DNA from: Alphaproteobacteria bacterium
GTDB lineage: Bacteria > Myxococcota_A > UBA796 > GCA-2862545
Direction: 5' to 3'
Assembly (NCBI GenBank): GCA_020632885.1
Contig: JACKEQ010000012.1
Coordinates: forward strand, 97,968 to 161,967
Length of the DNA stretch: 64,000 nucleotides
Numbering within the stretch: position 1 is the first letter of the stretch; every line of letters begins with the position of its first letter. The translations under genes were made by a program, and so were the position numbers. Positions 25,837 through 34,782 of the stretch are shown piece after piece. The notes beneath the pieces were generated by a model that worked only from the letters and a program-made list of their open reading frames with translations, was not told the DNA's origin and searched no databases.

Positions 25837-27867
25837 TTGCTCTGGACCCTGGCCGCACTGGCCGCCGAGACCCCCGAGAACGATGCTGCCGAGGAGGTCA
25901 TCGTCTACTCCGACCTCCGTCGCCGCACGGACAGGGAGACGCCCGTCAGCACCACGGTGGTGACGCAGGAGACCATCGCACGGCGCAACGCGACCCACCT
26001 CGAAGAAGTCCTGAACACCGCGCCCAACCTCAACTTCTCGATGGGCAGCTCGCGGGCGCGCTTCTTCCAGATCCGCGGGATCGGCGAGCGGAGCCAGTTC
26101 GCGGAGCCCCTCAACCCGTCCGTCGGGCTCGTGATCGACGGCATCGACATGACCGGGCTCGGCACGGTCGCCGGGCTCGCGGACGCCCGGCAGGTCGAGA
26201 TCCTCCGGGGTCCCCAGGGCACCCTGTACGGCGCCAACGCCCTGGCCGGTCTCATCCGCATCACCACCAACGACCCCTCGGACACCTTCGAGGCCGAGGG
26301 CACCGTAGGTGCGGCCAACTACGACACGCTGGACGTGCGCGCCGTGGCGAGCGTGCCTCTCTCGCCCACCGTCGGCGTGAGGGTCGCCGCCAGCCACCTG
26401 CAGTCCGACGGCTTCTACACGAACGACTACCTGAAGCGCGACAACACGATGGGCCGCGACGAGCTCACCGTGCGCGGGAAGCTCGTGTGGGAGGCCTCCC
26501 CGCGACTCGCGGCCCGCCTCACGGCCTTCCATGCGCGCGCGCAGAACGGCTACGACGCGTTCAGCTTCGACAACGACCGCACCACGATCGCCGACCAGCC
26601 CGGCCACGACGACCAGATCACCACCGGGATGGGTGCCGAGGCCGCCTGGACCACGCCCGCGGCCACCCTGGAGGCCCGCACCAGCCTGGCGATCTCCGAC
26701 GTGGGCTACGGCTACGACGAGGACTGGACGTACGAGGGCTACCACCCCGACGGCTACAGCTCCTTCGACGACTACCAGCGCGGCGTGTCCACCGCGTCCT
26801 CCGAGGTGCGGCTGGTGTCCGGCGAGGATGGGTCGCTGTTCGGCGGCCACACGGACTGGGTCGTGGGGGCCTACACCTGGGACCGCACGGTGGACCTCGT
26901 GCGCACGCAGACCTACGCCGAGCGCGACTTCGAGAGCACGAACCGCATCCAGCGGCGCGCGCTGTACGGCGAGACCACCACGAAGCTCGACAGCCCGCTG
27001 TCCTTCACGCTCGGTCTGCGCGGGGAGCACCACCGCATCACCTACAGCGACAACGACGGCGTGAGCGGCAACCCCGGCGAGTGGCTCTGGGGCGGGCGTC
27101 TCGCGGCCTCGTACGGCTTCGGAGGGGCGTCGGCCTACGGGCTCGTCTCGCGGGGCTACCGCTCCGGCGGGTTCAACGCGAGCCCCGACCTGCCCGACGC
27201 GAACCGCCAGTACACCACCGAGTCGCTCTGGAACTTCGAGGTGGGCACCAAGGGCGCTTGGCTGAACGGTCGGAGCACCGCCAAGGTCGCCGTGTTCTAC
27301 CAGGCCCGCGAGAACGTGCAGGCCAACGGGTCGCTCCTCATCCGGCGCGAGGACGGCAGCACCCAGTTCGTCGACTACACCGAGAACGCCGACCACGGTC
27401 ACAACGCGGGCGTCGAGCTCGAGGGCGACGTGCAGATCCTCCGCCCGCTGAAGGCCTACGGCAGCCTGGGTCTCCTGAACACCCGCCTGCGGTCCACGAT
27501 CCCGGACGCCCCCTACGACGGGCGCGAGCAGGCGATGGCCCCCCGCTACATGGGCGTGGCCGGGGTCCGGGCGGACATCGACGTCGTGTACGGCGGGGTC
27601 GAGGTGGAGGCGAAGGACCGCTTCTACTTCAGCACCCGGCACGACACGCAGTCGACGGCCTACGCGCTCCTCAACGCCCACCTCGGCGTGCGGGTGGACC
27701 CGAGCCTCGAGGTGATGCTCTGGGCCCGCAACCTCAACGACGCGAAGGTGTACACCCGCGGGTTCGGGAGCTTCGGGAACGACCCCGCCAACGGGTGGGA
27801 GGTCCAGGACTACCTGCAGCTCGGCGATCCCCGGGTGTTCGGCGTGCGGCTCACCGGGCGACTCTGA
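25837..27867 (+). CDS. TonB-dependent outer-membrane receptor
   Basis: This 676-residue protein has TTG 25837 placed six bases after GAGGAGG. The short signal (MLWTLAALAA) is followed by a TonB-box-like EEVIVYS at about residue 20. The plug domain (30-150) has TVVTQETIARRNATHLEEVL and QVEILRGPQGTLYGANALAG. The rest is a 22-strand-type barrel ending in an aromatic-rich C-terminus with VRLTGRL. It is coupled to a PnuC-type permease (stop and start overlap by one base) and a kinase, so it most likely imports the vitamin those two handle, probably thiamine. That substrate is inferred from gene order. Confidence 0.88.
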   Translation: MLWTLAALAAETPENDAAEEVIVYSDLRRRTDRETPVSTTVVTQETIARRNATHLEEVLNTAPNLNFSMGSSRARFFQIRGIGERSQFAEPLNPSVGLVIDGIDMTGLGTVAGLADARQVEILRGPQGTLYGANALAGLIRITTNDPSDTFEAEGTVGAANYDTLDVRAVASVPLSPTVGVRVAASHLQSDGFYTNDYLKRDNTMGRDELTVRGKLVWEASPRLAARLTAFHARAQNGYDAFSFDNDRTTIADQPGHDDQITTGMGAEAAWTTPAATLEARTSLAISDVGYGYDEDWTYEGYHPDGYSSFDDYQRGVSTASSEVRLVSGEDGSLFGGHTDWVVGAYTWDRTVDLVRTQTYAERDFESTNRIQRRALYGETTTKLDSPLSFTLGLRGEHHRITYSDNDGVSGNPGEWLWGGRLAASYGFGGASAYGLVSRGYRSGGFNASPDLPDANRQYTTESLWNFEVGTKGAWLNGRSTAKVAVFYQARENVQANGSLLIRREDGSTQFVDYTENADHGHNAGVELEGDVQILRPLKAYGSLGLLNTRLRSTIPDAPYDGREQAMAPRYMGVAGVRADIDVVYGGVEVEAKDRFYFSTRHDTQSTAYALLNAHLGVRVDPSLEVMLWARNLNDAKVYTRGFGSFGNDPANGWEVQDYLQLGDPRVFGVRLTGRL

Positions 27868-28457
27868 TGGACGCCCTGGCCGCCGCCTGGGCGGCGACCT
27901 CGTCCTGGGAGGTCGTCGCGATGGGCCTGGGGGTGGCCTACATCGCGCTGGCCACGCGCGAGAGCGCGTGGTGCTGGGTGGCGGGCTTCGCGTCCACGGC
28001 GATCTACGTGCGGTTGTTCTGGGACGCGAGCCTGCTCATGGAGTCCGCGCTGCAGGTGTTCTACCTGGTGATGAGCGTGGTGGGGTTCTGGCGCTGGCGG
28101 GCCGGCGGAGAGGACGGCCACGCGCCCATCGTGCGCTGGAGCCCCCGTCAGCACGGGCTCGCGCTGGGAGCCATCGCCGTGGCGACCGTGCTCTCGGGCT
28201 TCGTGCTCTCCCGGACCACGAGCGCCGCCCTGCCCTACGCAGACTCCTTCACGACCTGGGCGAGTGTGGTCACCACCGTGATGGTGGCCCAGAAGGTGCT
28301 CGGCAACTGGGTCTACTGGATCGTCATCAACATCGTGGGCATCTACCTCTACGCGACGCGCGGGCTCGTGCTGACCTGCGCGCTGTACGCCGTGTACGAG
28401 GTGATGGCGGTGGTGGGGCTCGTGCAGTGGACCCGCAGCTACCGCAAGCAGGCATGA
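27867..28457 (+). CDS. PnuC-family vitamin transporter (PnuT-like)
   Basis: This 196-residue protein has seven predicted membrane segments and the PnuC signature NWVYWIVINIVGIYLY near residue 150. PnuC-family permeases carry nicotinamide riboside, thiamine (PnuT) or riboflavin by facilitated diffusion, with the cargo trapped by phosphorylation. The next gene is an APH-fold kinase rather than NadR, which favours thiamine over nicotinamide riboside. ATG 27867 shares bases with the receptor stop (TGATG). Confidence 0.88.
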   Translation: MDALAAAWAATSSWEVVAMGLGVAYIALATRESAWCWVAGFASTAIYVRLFWDASLLMESALQVFYLVMSVVGFWRWRAGGEDGHAPIVRWSPRQHGLALGAIAVATVLSGFVLSRTTSAALPYADSFTTWASVVTTVMVAQKVLGNWVYWIVINIVGIYLYATRGLVLTCALYAVYEVMAVVGLVQWTRSYRKQA

Positions 28458-29176
28458 CCCCCGAAGAGGCCGTCGCGCGGCTGGCCCCCCACCGGTTGGA
28501 GGTCCTCGGGCCCCAGCCGGGCGGGCTCTCCAACGTCGCGTACCGCGTGCTCTGCGACGGTGAGGAGGGCGTGCTGCGCATCACCCGGGGCGCCCGGGGT
28601 ACCCGGATCGCCGTCGCGGACGAGGTCCGGGCGATGCGGGCGGCCGGAGACCTCGCGCCGGACGTGCTCGCGTGGGCCGACGGTGCGCTGGTCACCCGGT
28701 ACGTCAGGCCCGCCGGATCCGTGCCCCCCGCGGTCCTCGGGGCCGCCCTCGCCCGCCTGCACCGCGTCGAGCCGCCGGTCCTCCGGGCCCTGGACCTCTC
28801 CGAGCTGCTCGTGACGCTGCCGTGGACGGGTCCCCTCGAGGCGCTCGGGGTCGTCGCGGACCATGTGGCGCGCTCGCTGCCGTGGGCACCTCCGGTGCTC
28901 TGCCACCACGACGTCCGCGAGGCCAACGTCGTCTGGGACGGAGAGCGCGCGGTGTTCGTGGACTGGGAGTACGCTGCGCTGGCCGATCCCGCGTTCGACC
29001 TCGTGTGCGCCGTGCGTGCCGGCGGAGGGGACGCCCTGCGGGCCTACCGGGATGCCGGGGGCCCCGGTCGCGATGGCCCCGAGATGGAGGCCGTGCACGA
29101 CCTGCTCGACGTGCACTGGCGCGCGACCCACGGACATCCGGTCGACCCTCGTGAGATCACCGCCCTCCTCGGGTAG
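28454..29176 (+). CDS. APH-fold small-molecule kinase, probable thiamine kinase (ThiK-like)
   Basis: This 240-residue protein starts at ATG 28454, overlapping the permease stop (ATGA). It has the choline/thiamine kinase layout: PGGLSNVAYRV in the ATP-binding loop, catalytic HHDVREANVVW with Asp and Asn, and metal-binding FVDWEYAALADPAFDL. Placed after a TonB receptor and a PnuC-type permease it would phosphorylate, and so trap, the imported vitamin. Choline/ethanolamine kinase or aminoglycoside phosphotransferase-like activity cannot be excluded from sequence alone. Confidence 0.72.
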   Translation: MTPEEAVARLAPHRLEVLGPQPGGLSNVAYRVLCDGEEGVLRITRGARGTRIAVADEVRAMRAAGDLAPDVLAWADGALVTRYVRPAGSVPPAVLGAALARLHRVEPPVLRALDLSELLVTLPWTGPLEALGVVADHVARSLPWAPPVLCHHDVREANVVWDGERAVFVDWEYAALADPAFDLVCAVRAGGGDALRAYRDAGGPGRDGPEMEAVHDLLDVHWRATHGHPVDPREITALLG

Positions 29177-29196
29177 TCTCGGGCCTGGAGGTCCCC

Positions 29197-30387
29197 TTGA
29201 TCCTGCTGATCGCCGCGTGTGCCCACGATCCGGCCACCCCGCCGGAGGCCTCCACGATCCCCGAGGTCGCGCCCGTCCCGGCCGTCATCCCCGAGGTCGC
29301 CCCGGCCCCCGGCATCCCCGAGGTCGCCCCGGCCCCCGGCATCCCCGAGGTCACGCCCGTCCAGCCGGTCGTCGGAGACGTCGAGGACGCCTTCCGCGAC
29401 GTTCCCGCCGAGGTCTCCAGGCTGTACCGGATCACGCTGTCCCCCGACCGCTCGGGCTTCACCGCAGACCCCGCCGCCCAGCGCGAGACCCGCAAGGCCA
29501 CCCGCTCGGCCGGGTTCAGCACCGAGACGACCGCCCGGGGCGGCAAGCGCGTCACCCTCGACGGCGGGCCCATCACGGCGGCCCGCTGGACGCGGTCGAG
29601 CCTGCTGGACCTCGTGTCCGACGAGGCGGAACGGCGGGCGGCCCGCGCGGCCGGGTTCACGATGGACGCGCCCACCGACGTGCTCGAGCTCGTCACGGAA
29701 GACGGCGGCACCACGCGCTTCGCCTTCGGTGGGGACGCCGGCAGGCTCGGTCTGCTCGGTGTCTGCTCGGACGTCACCCTCGTGCCCTTCGTGGGCGGGA
29801 AGCCCCAGATGGCGGTCCGCAAGCCGGTCGTGTACCTCTACCCCGAGGTCCCCACCGACGTCGTCGTCCGCGTGGAGCCCGACGGCCCGCTCACGGCCGT
29901 CTACCCGGCGCTGCAGGACGGCGCGTGGTCCGTCCGGGCCCATCCCGACGGGCGTCTCGTGCAGGGCGACCGCACGCACCGGTACCTGTTCTGGGAGTCC
30001 GAGGCACCGGCGTTCGACCTCGACCCCGCGGACGCCCACCTCGTGGCCCGCGAGCACGCCGTGGGCTTCCTGGAGACCCTCTGCGACCGCAACGGCCTGG
30101 AGGACACCGTGTGCGGTGACCTCGTCACGTACTGGCTGCCGGAGCTCCAGGCGCACCCGTACACCCTCGTGGCCTTCCCGGGCGAGGCGTACACCCGCTG
30201 GGCGCCGCTCACGGTCGAGCCCCGCCCCGACGCCGTCGTCCGCCTCTACTTCGTGCTCCAGGGCCTGGAGGAGCCCGTGCGGGTGGGCTCGCCGCCGCTG
30301 CCGTCCGCGGATCCGTCGGGATTCACGGTGGTCGAGTGGGGTGGGAGCTCCCTCCCGCCTCAGGCCTCGGGCCGCTCCAGGCCGTAG
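29197..30387 (+). CDS. Lipoprotein with Ile-Pro-Glu-Val repeats and KPVVYLYPE domain
   Basis: This 396-residue protein uses TTG 29197 after GGAGG and has lipobox IAAC at residues 5-8. Residues 20-55 are a Pro-rich tandem repeat (IPEVAPAPG). A central region of about 120 residues has no recognisable fold. The C-terminal 200 residues contain KPVVYLYPEVPTDVVVRV and HRYLFWESEAP, a pattern I recognise from uncharacterised bacterial proteins with YLYPE and YLFWE motifs. Its function is unknown. Its end overlaps the converging sigma-54 activator by 28 bases. Confidence 0.65.
   Translation: MILLIAACAHDPATPPEASTIPEVAPVPAVIPEVAPAPGIPEVAPAPGIPEVTPVQPVVGDVEDAFRDVPAEVSRLYRITLSPDRSGFTADPAAQRETRKATRSAGFSTETTARGGKRVTLDGGPITAARWTRSSLLDLVSDEAERRAARAAGFTMDAPTDVLELVTEDGGTTRFAFGGDAGRLGLLGVCSDVTLVPFVGGKPQMAVRKPVVYLYPEVPTDVVVRVEPDGPLTAVYPALQDGAWSVRAHPDGRLVQGDRTHRYLFWESEAPAFDLDPADAHLVAREHAVGFLETLCDRNGLEDTVCGDLVTYWLPELQAHPYTLVAFPGEAYTRWAPLTVEPRPDAVVRLYFVLQGLEEPVRVGSPPLPSADPSGFTVVEWGGSSLPPQASGRSRP
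29257..29361 (+). repeat. Short tandem repeat, 27-30 bp units
   Basis: Two exact 27-bp units (29287-29313 and 29314-29340) are flanked by partial copies at 29257 and 29341. They encode the IPEVAPAPG repeats just after the lipoprotein signal. Such linkers commonly change length between strains. Confidence 0.85.
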
Positions 30388-31835
30388 CCGCGGATCAGCT
30401 CGTAGGTCCGGCTCCTGCCGAGGTCCAGGCGCCGGGCCGTCTCGGCCACGTTCCACCCCGTCTCCACCAGCGTCGTGCGCAGCAGGTCGCGCTGGAAGCG
30501 GCGCGTGGCCTCCTGCCAGGTGAGGAGGGAGCCGGGTTCCGGTCCGGGAAGACGTCCTCCACGCCCACGGCCGACACTCCGCGCGCCTGGGCGCGCACCA
30601 GCGCGGCCTCGAGAGCGTGTTGGAGCTGCCGGACGTTGCCGGGCCAGGGGGCCTGGACGACGGCGTCCGCGGCGGCCGGGGACAGCGTGAGGTGCCGGAG
30701 GCTCGGGTGCTTCTCGCCTGCCCGGGCCAGCAGGTGGCGCACGAGGGGCCGGATGTCCTCCCGACGCTCGGCGAGGGGCGGTACGCGGAGGGGCACGACC
30801 TCCAGGCGGTAGCGGAGGTCCTCGCGGAAGGTGCGGTTCTGCACGGCCTTGTCGATGTTCGAGTTCGAGGCCGCCACCACCCGGACGTCCGCCCGCTGGC
30901 GACGGGTGTCGCCGAGCCGGAGGTAGGTCCGGTCGTGCAGGAACTCCAGGAGCTTCGCCTGGGCCGCGGGGTCGAGCTCGGTGACCTCGTCGAGGAACAG
31001 GGTGCCCCCCGCTCGCGCCGGCGACGAGCCCGTCGCGGGACTGCCGGGCGCCCGTGAACGCGCCTGCCTCAGCCCCGAAGAGCTCGGCCTCGAACAGGTC
31101 GGCGGGCACGGCGGCGCAGTTGAGGGACACGAACGGCCCGTGGGCGCGCGCGCTGTTCGCGTGCAGGATGCGTGCGAGGTGGCTCTTGCCGGTGCCCGAG
31201 GGCCCGGTGAGCAGGACGTCCATCTCCAGCGGCGCCACCACGGCCACCTGCTCCAGGAGGGCCGCCAGGGCGGGGCTCCGGCCCACGAGATCGCAGGACG
31301 CGAGGCGACGGCGGGCCTCCAGCGTGGGGTCCGCCACCTCGGGTCCCAGGCGGCGTCCCAGGCCTGCCAGGCGCTGCGCGATGCGCTCCACGAGTCGCTG
31401 CGTCTCCCGGAGGAACGGCCCGCCGCCCTCGTGGCCCTGCAGGTAGATCACACCCATGCGGCCGTCACCCCAGTCCACCGGGGTGCAGAGCACGGCCTCG
31501 ATCTGGTTGCGACGCACGCTCTCGCGGGTGCCGAAGTCGCGATCGAGCAGGGCGGACGGCACCTGGAGGGTCTCGCGGTGGGCGAGCACGGCCTGCAGGA
31601 CGCCGGTGGACACGTGGGAGAGCACGTTGTCGCGCTCGGCCGGGGTGAGGCCCTGGGACGTGCACCACACGAGCTGGTCGTCCTCGAAGATCCCGACGAG
31701 CACGACGGAGGCGCGCGCGCTCGCCATGACGAGGCTGGCGGCCTCCTCCACGAAGGCCGCGTGGTCATCGACCTCGGCGAGGTCGAGCAGGTCGCGGTAC
31801 AGGTCGCGCTCGGCGAGGATCGCGTCGGCGGTCAT
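30360..31835 (-). CDS. GAF-domain sigma-54-dependent activator (two compensating frameshifts)
   Basis: This protein of about 491 residues starts at ATG 31835 with GGAG upstream. A GAF-like sensor domain covers about 20-170 (VVLVGIFEDDQLVW; DWGDGRMGVIYLQ). The AAA+ domain follows with Walker A GPSGTGKSHLA and GAFTGAR. The C-terminal Fis-type HTH is TGWNVAETARRLDLGRSRTY. The middle is out of frame. One extra C in CCCCCC 31006-31011 and one missing base at 30541-30542 explain it. Repair gives GGTLFLDE, then VRVVAASNS, and FPDPEPGSLLTW. The two indels cancel in length. The ligand of the GAF domain is unknown. Confidence 0.82.
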   Translation of the reverse strand: MTADAILAERDLYRDLLDLAEVDDHAAFVEEAASLVMASARASVVLVGIFEDDQLVWCTSQGLTPAERDNVLSHVSTGVLQAVLAHRETLQVPSALLDRDFGTRESVRRNQIEAVLCTPVDWGDGRMGVIYLQGHEGGGPFLRETQRLVERIAQRLAGLGRRLGPEVADPTLEARRRLASCDLVGRSPALAALLEQVAVVAPLEMDVLLTGPSGTGKSHLARILHANSARAHGPFVSLNCAAVPADLFEAELFGAEAGAFTGARQSRDGLVAGASGGHPVPRRGHRARPRGPGEAPGVPARPDLPPARRHPSPAGGRPGGGGLELEHRQGRAEPHLPRGPPLPPGGRAPPRTAPRRASGGHPAPRAPPAGPGRREAPEPPAPHAVPGRRGRRRPGPLARQRPAAPTRSRGRAGARPGARSVGRGRGGRLPGPEPGSLLTWQEATRRFQRDLLRTTLVETGWNVAETARRLDLGRSRTYELIRGYGLERPEA

Positions 31836-31937
31836 GGGGCACTCCGGCGACATCGTGCCACGGGCGAGCCCACCGGGTCGTGGGACTTCGGTTGCGTCGC
31901 TGTGGCAGACGAGGGGTCCCACCGAGTGGGAGGAACC

Positions 31938-33129
31938 TCAGGGCGAGCCGAGCAGCCCGTGGCGCGAGAAGGTCCGCGGAGCCCCGTCCGCGAAGCCTCC
32001 GACGACCGCGAGGGTCGATCCGTCCGGGCTCCACGCGGCATCCGAGAGGAACGGCACCCCCTCCGTCGGCAGGGGGATCGGGGTGAGCGCGGCGGCCGTG
32101 AGGTCCACCACGACGCCGGCGTGGCCGTACCCCGCGTCGGTTCCGGTGAGGACGGCGATCGTGCCGGTGGGGTCGATGGCGAAGGCCGTGGGTTCGGCGA
32201 GCTCGTGGCGCATCCAGACGTCCTCCTCGCCCGTGGAGGGGTCGATCCTGCAGAGCACCTGGCGACCGACGACCCAGAGACGTCCGTCGGAGGCGGGCCG
32301 GACACGGGTGTGGTGGGGGGTCCAGCCGCCCTCACCGGCGCACTCGAGCCGCGGGCCCGCGAGTGCCCGTCTCGGGATCGAGGAGCTGGCCGTCGACGGC
32401 CAGTCGACCGTCATCGAGGGCGTGCAGATCGGGCCGACCGGCGGGCCAGGCGTCCACCGACCCCGACCAGGCGCGCTCGCCGGTGGACAGGTCCAGGCTC
32501 CAGACGCTCCGGGTGGTCGCGAGGAACAGCGTGGCACCGTCGGTGGAGAACGCGGCCGCGAGGGGGTCGAGCCCGAGGTCCACCGCGGCGACCGGGCGGA
32601 TGGGGTCGATGTCGAAGACCACGCCGCCGAAGGCGACGCGGGTGGCGTCCGGCGAGGTCGCGAGCGAAGGGGTCTCGAGGACCGGCATGCCCCAGGTGTG
32701 GCCGTCGCCCGTCGCTTCGGTGACCGCGAGCTGGAAGGGGCCACCGAGGAACAGGCTGCCGTCGGCGGCCCACGCGACGGCCTCGGGCCTGGTGTCGAGC
32801 TCGGGCAGGGGCTCGCCCCACATGGCGGGGGTGCCGCCCGGTTCCACGGTCACCTCGACGGTGTCGGGGCACCCGTCGCGGGTCGCGCGCACGGTGAAGG
32901 GTGCGTCGACCGGCGGCCAGACCCCGAGGGTGTCGGGGGTCTCGGAGGCCACCACGACGCCGGGGTCCACCTCGAACCGCACGGAGGTCACCCCGACGGC
33001 CCGGATCACGACGGGCTCGCCAGCCAGGGCCCGGTCGGGGGCCTCGAGGGTGAACGAGCACGTGTCGACGGGCCGCGGGGCGTCCGCGCACGCGACGAGG
33101 AGCAGGAACACGAGGGTACGCGCGGGCAT
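31938..33129 (-). CDS. Beta-propeller-like lipoprotein (one frameshift)
   Basis: This lipoprotein of about 396 residues starts at ATG 33129 after GGAGG, with lipobox LVAC. An Ig-like beta domain (residues 25-95) is followed by repeats of WD40/YncE type: AVAWAADGSLFLGG, LATSPDATRVAFGG, DAAWSPDGSTLAVVGG. The frame breaks at GGGCCC 32353-32358; removing one base joins DPETGTRGPRLECAGEG. The span has one base too many, as expected. Its function is unknown; an extracellular or periplasmic scaffold is likely. Confidence 0.7.
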
Positions 33130-33190
33130 CGGGCCTCCGCGCGGAGGTTAGCCGCCGGGCACACGACCCGCGCCCGCAGACCCCAGAAAC

Positions 33191-33220
33191 GAAAAAGCCC
33201 CCCGTTCTCACGGGGGTTCT
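33191..33220 (-). terminator. Rho-independent terminator of tRNA-Leu
   Basis: Read on the minus strand, a stem CCCCCGT / ACGGGGG with loop GAGA is followed by CTTTTT. It begins 5-8 bases beyond the tRNA 3' end and is the clearest intrinsic terminator in the window. Confidence 0.85.
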
Positions 33221-33224
33221 TAGA

Positions 33225-33308
33225 TGCGGAAGGGGGGAATCGAACCCCCACAGCCTTTCGGCCACAGGAACCTGAACCCTGCGCGTCTACCAATTCCGCC
33301 ACTACCGC
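33225..33308 (-). tRNA. tRNA-Leu (CAG)
   Basis: This 84-base class II tRNA has a D arm with GCGGAATTGGTAGACGC and an anticodon loop TTCAGGT (anticodon CAG) on a CAGGG/TCCTG stem. The long variable arm is TGGCCGAAAGGCTG and the T arm is GGGGG-TTCGATT-CCCCC. The acceptor stem GCGGTAG/CTTCCGC has one U-U mismatch at the fifth pair; the discriminator base is A and CCA is not encoded. CAG reads CUG codons, abundant in this genome. Confidence 0.95.
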
Positions 33309-33321
33309 AACGGTGACATCG

Positions 33322-33348
33322 ATTATCCCCACCCCCGCAGGGCGTCAA
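33322..33348 (-). promoter_or_regulatory. Probable sigma-70 promoter of tRNA-Leu
   Basis: On the minus strand TTGACG (33343-33348) is followed after 15 bases by GATAAT (33322-33327), 13 bases before the mature tRNA 5' end. Both hexamers match the consensus at five of six positions. Confidence 0.6.
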
Positions 33349-33404
33349 CACGCGCCCACGCGATCACGGCACACACCCCCGCCGCCATCGGGTAGAACGT
33401 GGGC

Positions 33405-33944
33405 ATGCTGCTGCTCGCCCTCCTCCCCTCCGCGTCCGCCCGCGACGTCGTGCACATCGCCCTCGCCCACGAGTGGAGCGAGCGCTACACCCGCGACGCC
33501 GGCCAGATGGGCCCGTCGATCCGCGCCGATCTCGGGTACGGGTTCGGCATCGGCATCGGCAAGCTCATCCCCGAGGTGGGCACGAGCATCGCGTACGAGA
33601 GCGGCGTGGTGATCCCCCGCGCCGGCGTGCGCGCGATCCTCGGGTGGCTCGTGACCCCCGGCGTGTACGCCCACGGAAACCTCGCCCTGGGCGGACCGTT
33701 CGCGAGCCCCGCACCCGGCTTCGACGCCGGTCTGACGGTCGATCTCTCGCTGCCCTTCGTCCGCCTCGGCGTGTTCGGCGGCGGGCAGTTCTTCGGCGGC
33801 GCCAGCGGCCCCACCATCCCCGACCAGAACGTCGTGTTCGGCATGGAGGCCTGCCTGTCGATCCCCATCGGGGCCGACGACGAGGCCGGCGTCAGCTCGC
33901 CGAGCGCTGGCGCTGGACGAGCAGCCCGAGGCAGACGACGGTGA
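33405..33944 (+). CDS. Small outer-membrane-barrel-like exported protein
   Basis: This protein of about 179 residues starts at ATG 33405 (GTG 33399 is also possible; no clear Shine-Dalgarno). After a short signal (LLLALLPSASA) it alternates Gly and aromatic strands (IRADLGYGFGIGIGKLIPEV; AYESGVVIPRAGVRAI), typical of a small beta barrel. The last 20 residues are Arg/Gly-rich and overlap the end of lgt by 53 bases, so the natural C-terminus may be shorter. No specific family recognised. Confidence 0.55.
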   Translation: MLLLALLPSASARDVVHIALAHEWSERYTRDAGQMGPSIRADLGYGFGIGIGKLIPEVGTSIAYESGVVIPRAGVRAILGWLVTPGVYAHGNLALGGPFASPAPGFDAGLTVDLSLPFVRLGVFGGGQFFGGASGPTIPDQNVVFGMEACLSIPIGADDEAGVSSPSAGAGRAARGRRR

Positions 33945-34686
33945 CGAGCATCGCCCCGTACTGGCCCGGCGTGAACGGGCCGTACGTGGGGTCGGTGGCC
34001 TCCGGGCGCAGCGAGTCCATGGCGAAGCGCACCGGACCGTAGGCGAGCCCGAACAGCAGCACCTGCACGCCGTCCTTCCACTCCCGCGCCCGATCGAGCA
34101 CGGTGAGCAACAGGAACATGCCGAGCGACCAGAGCGCCTCGTAGAGACCGAGGTCGTGGCAGGCCACGAGCTTGCTCGGCTGCCCGTGGCAGATGCCGTA
34201 CACGCCCAGGTAGAAGTCCGTGGGCGTGCCCGGATGGTCGTGGGCCACGAAGCAGCCCATCCGTCCGAAGAACCAGCCGATGGCCATCCCGTGGGCCAGG
34301 TGGTCCATGTAGCGCCACACCGAGAGCTTCTCGCGGTGGAAGAAGTAGATCGCGAGCGGCACGCAGACGATGAAGCCGCCCATGCTCGAGAGCCCCTGCC
34401 AGAACTTCAGGAACTCGATGGGGTTCGAGAGGTACTCGTCGGGCTTGTACATGAGCCCGTAGCCCACGTGCCCGCCGATGAACGTGCCCGCGACCAGCCA
34501 GCCGATCAGGCGGTTGATGGCCTCGGCGTCGTCACCCATCCGCGTGGCCCGCTTCTGCGCGACCCAGCCGCCCACCATGAAGCCGACCGCCACGAGCACC
34601 CCGAAGCCGTGGAGATCGAACGTCTCCCCGTTCCCGAGCGGGATGTGGAGGATGGGGACTTCGAACCAGGGGATGAGTGGCTTCAC
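33892..34686 (-). CDS. lgt: Prolipoprotein diacylglyceryl transferase
   Basis: This 264-residue inner-membrane enzyme transfers diacylglyceryl from phosphatidylglycerol to the lipobox cysteine of prolipoproteins, the first step for the many lipoproteins in this window. It is recognised by LHGFGVLVAVGFMVGGW, the signature IGWFFGRMGCFVAHDHPG (Lgt motif near residue 140) and seven membrane helices. GTG 34686 is preceded by GAGGA. It is slightly variant at the signature, where N-F-x-N-G-E is more usual. It is divergent from the MglA-like gene. Confidence 0.93.
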   Translation of the reverse strand: MKPLIPWFEVPILHIPLGNGETFDLHGFGVLVAVGFMVGGWVAQKRATRMGDDAEAINRLIGWLVAGTFIGGHVGYGLMYKPDEYLSNPIEFLKFWQGLSSMGGFIVCVPLAIYFFHREKLSVWRYMDHLAHGMAIGWFFGRMGCFVAHDHPGTPTDFYLGVYGICHGQPSKLVACHDLGLYEALWSLGMFLLLTVLDRAREWKDGVQVLLFGLAYGPVRFAMDSLRPEATDPTYGPFTPGQYGAMLVTVVCLGLLVQRQRSAS

Positions 34687-34782
34687 GGGGTCCTCGTCTG
34701 TCGCGGTCCGGGAACTCCGACCGCGCGGCCCACGGTATACTGCGCCAGGCTCGAATCGTCCGGGACCACCCCGCGGGAACCG

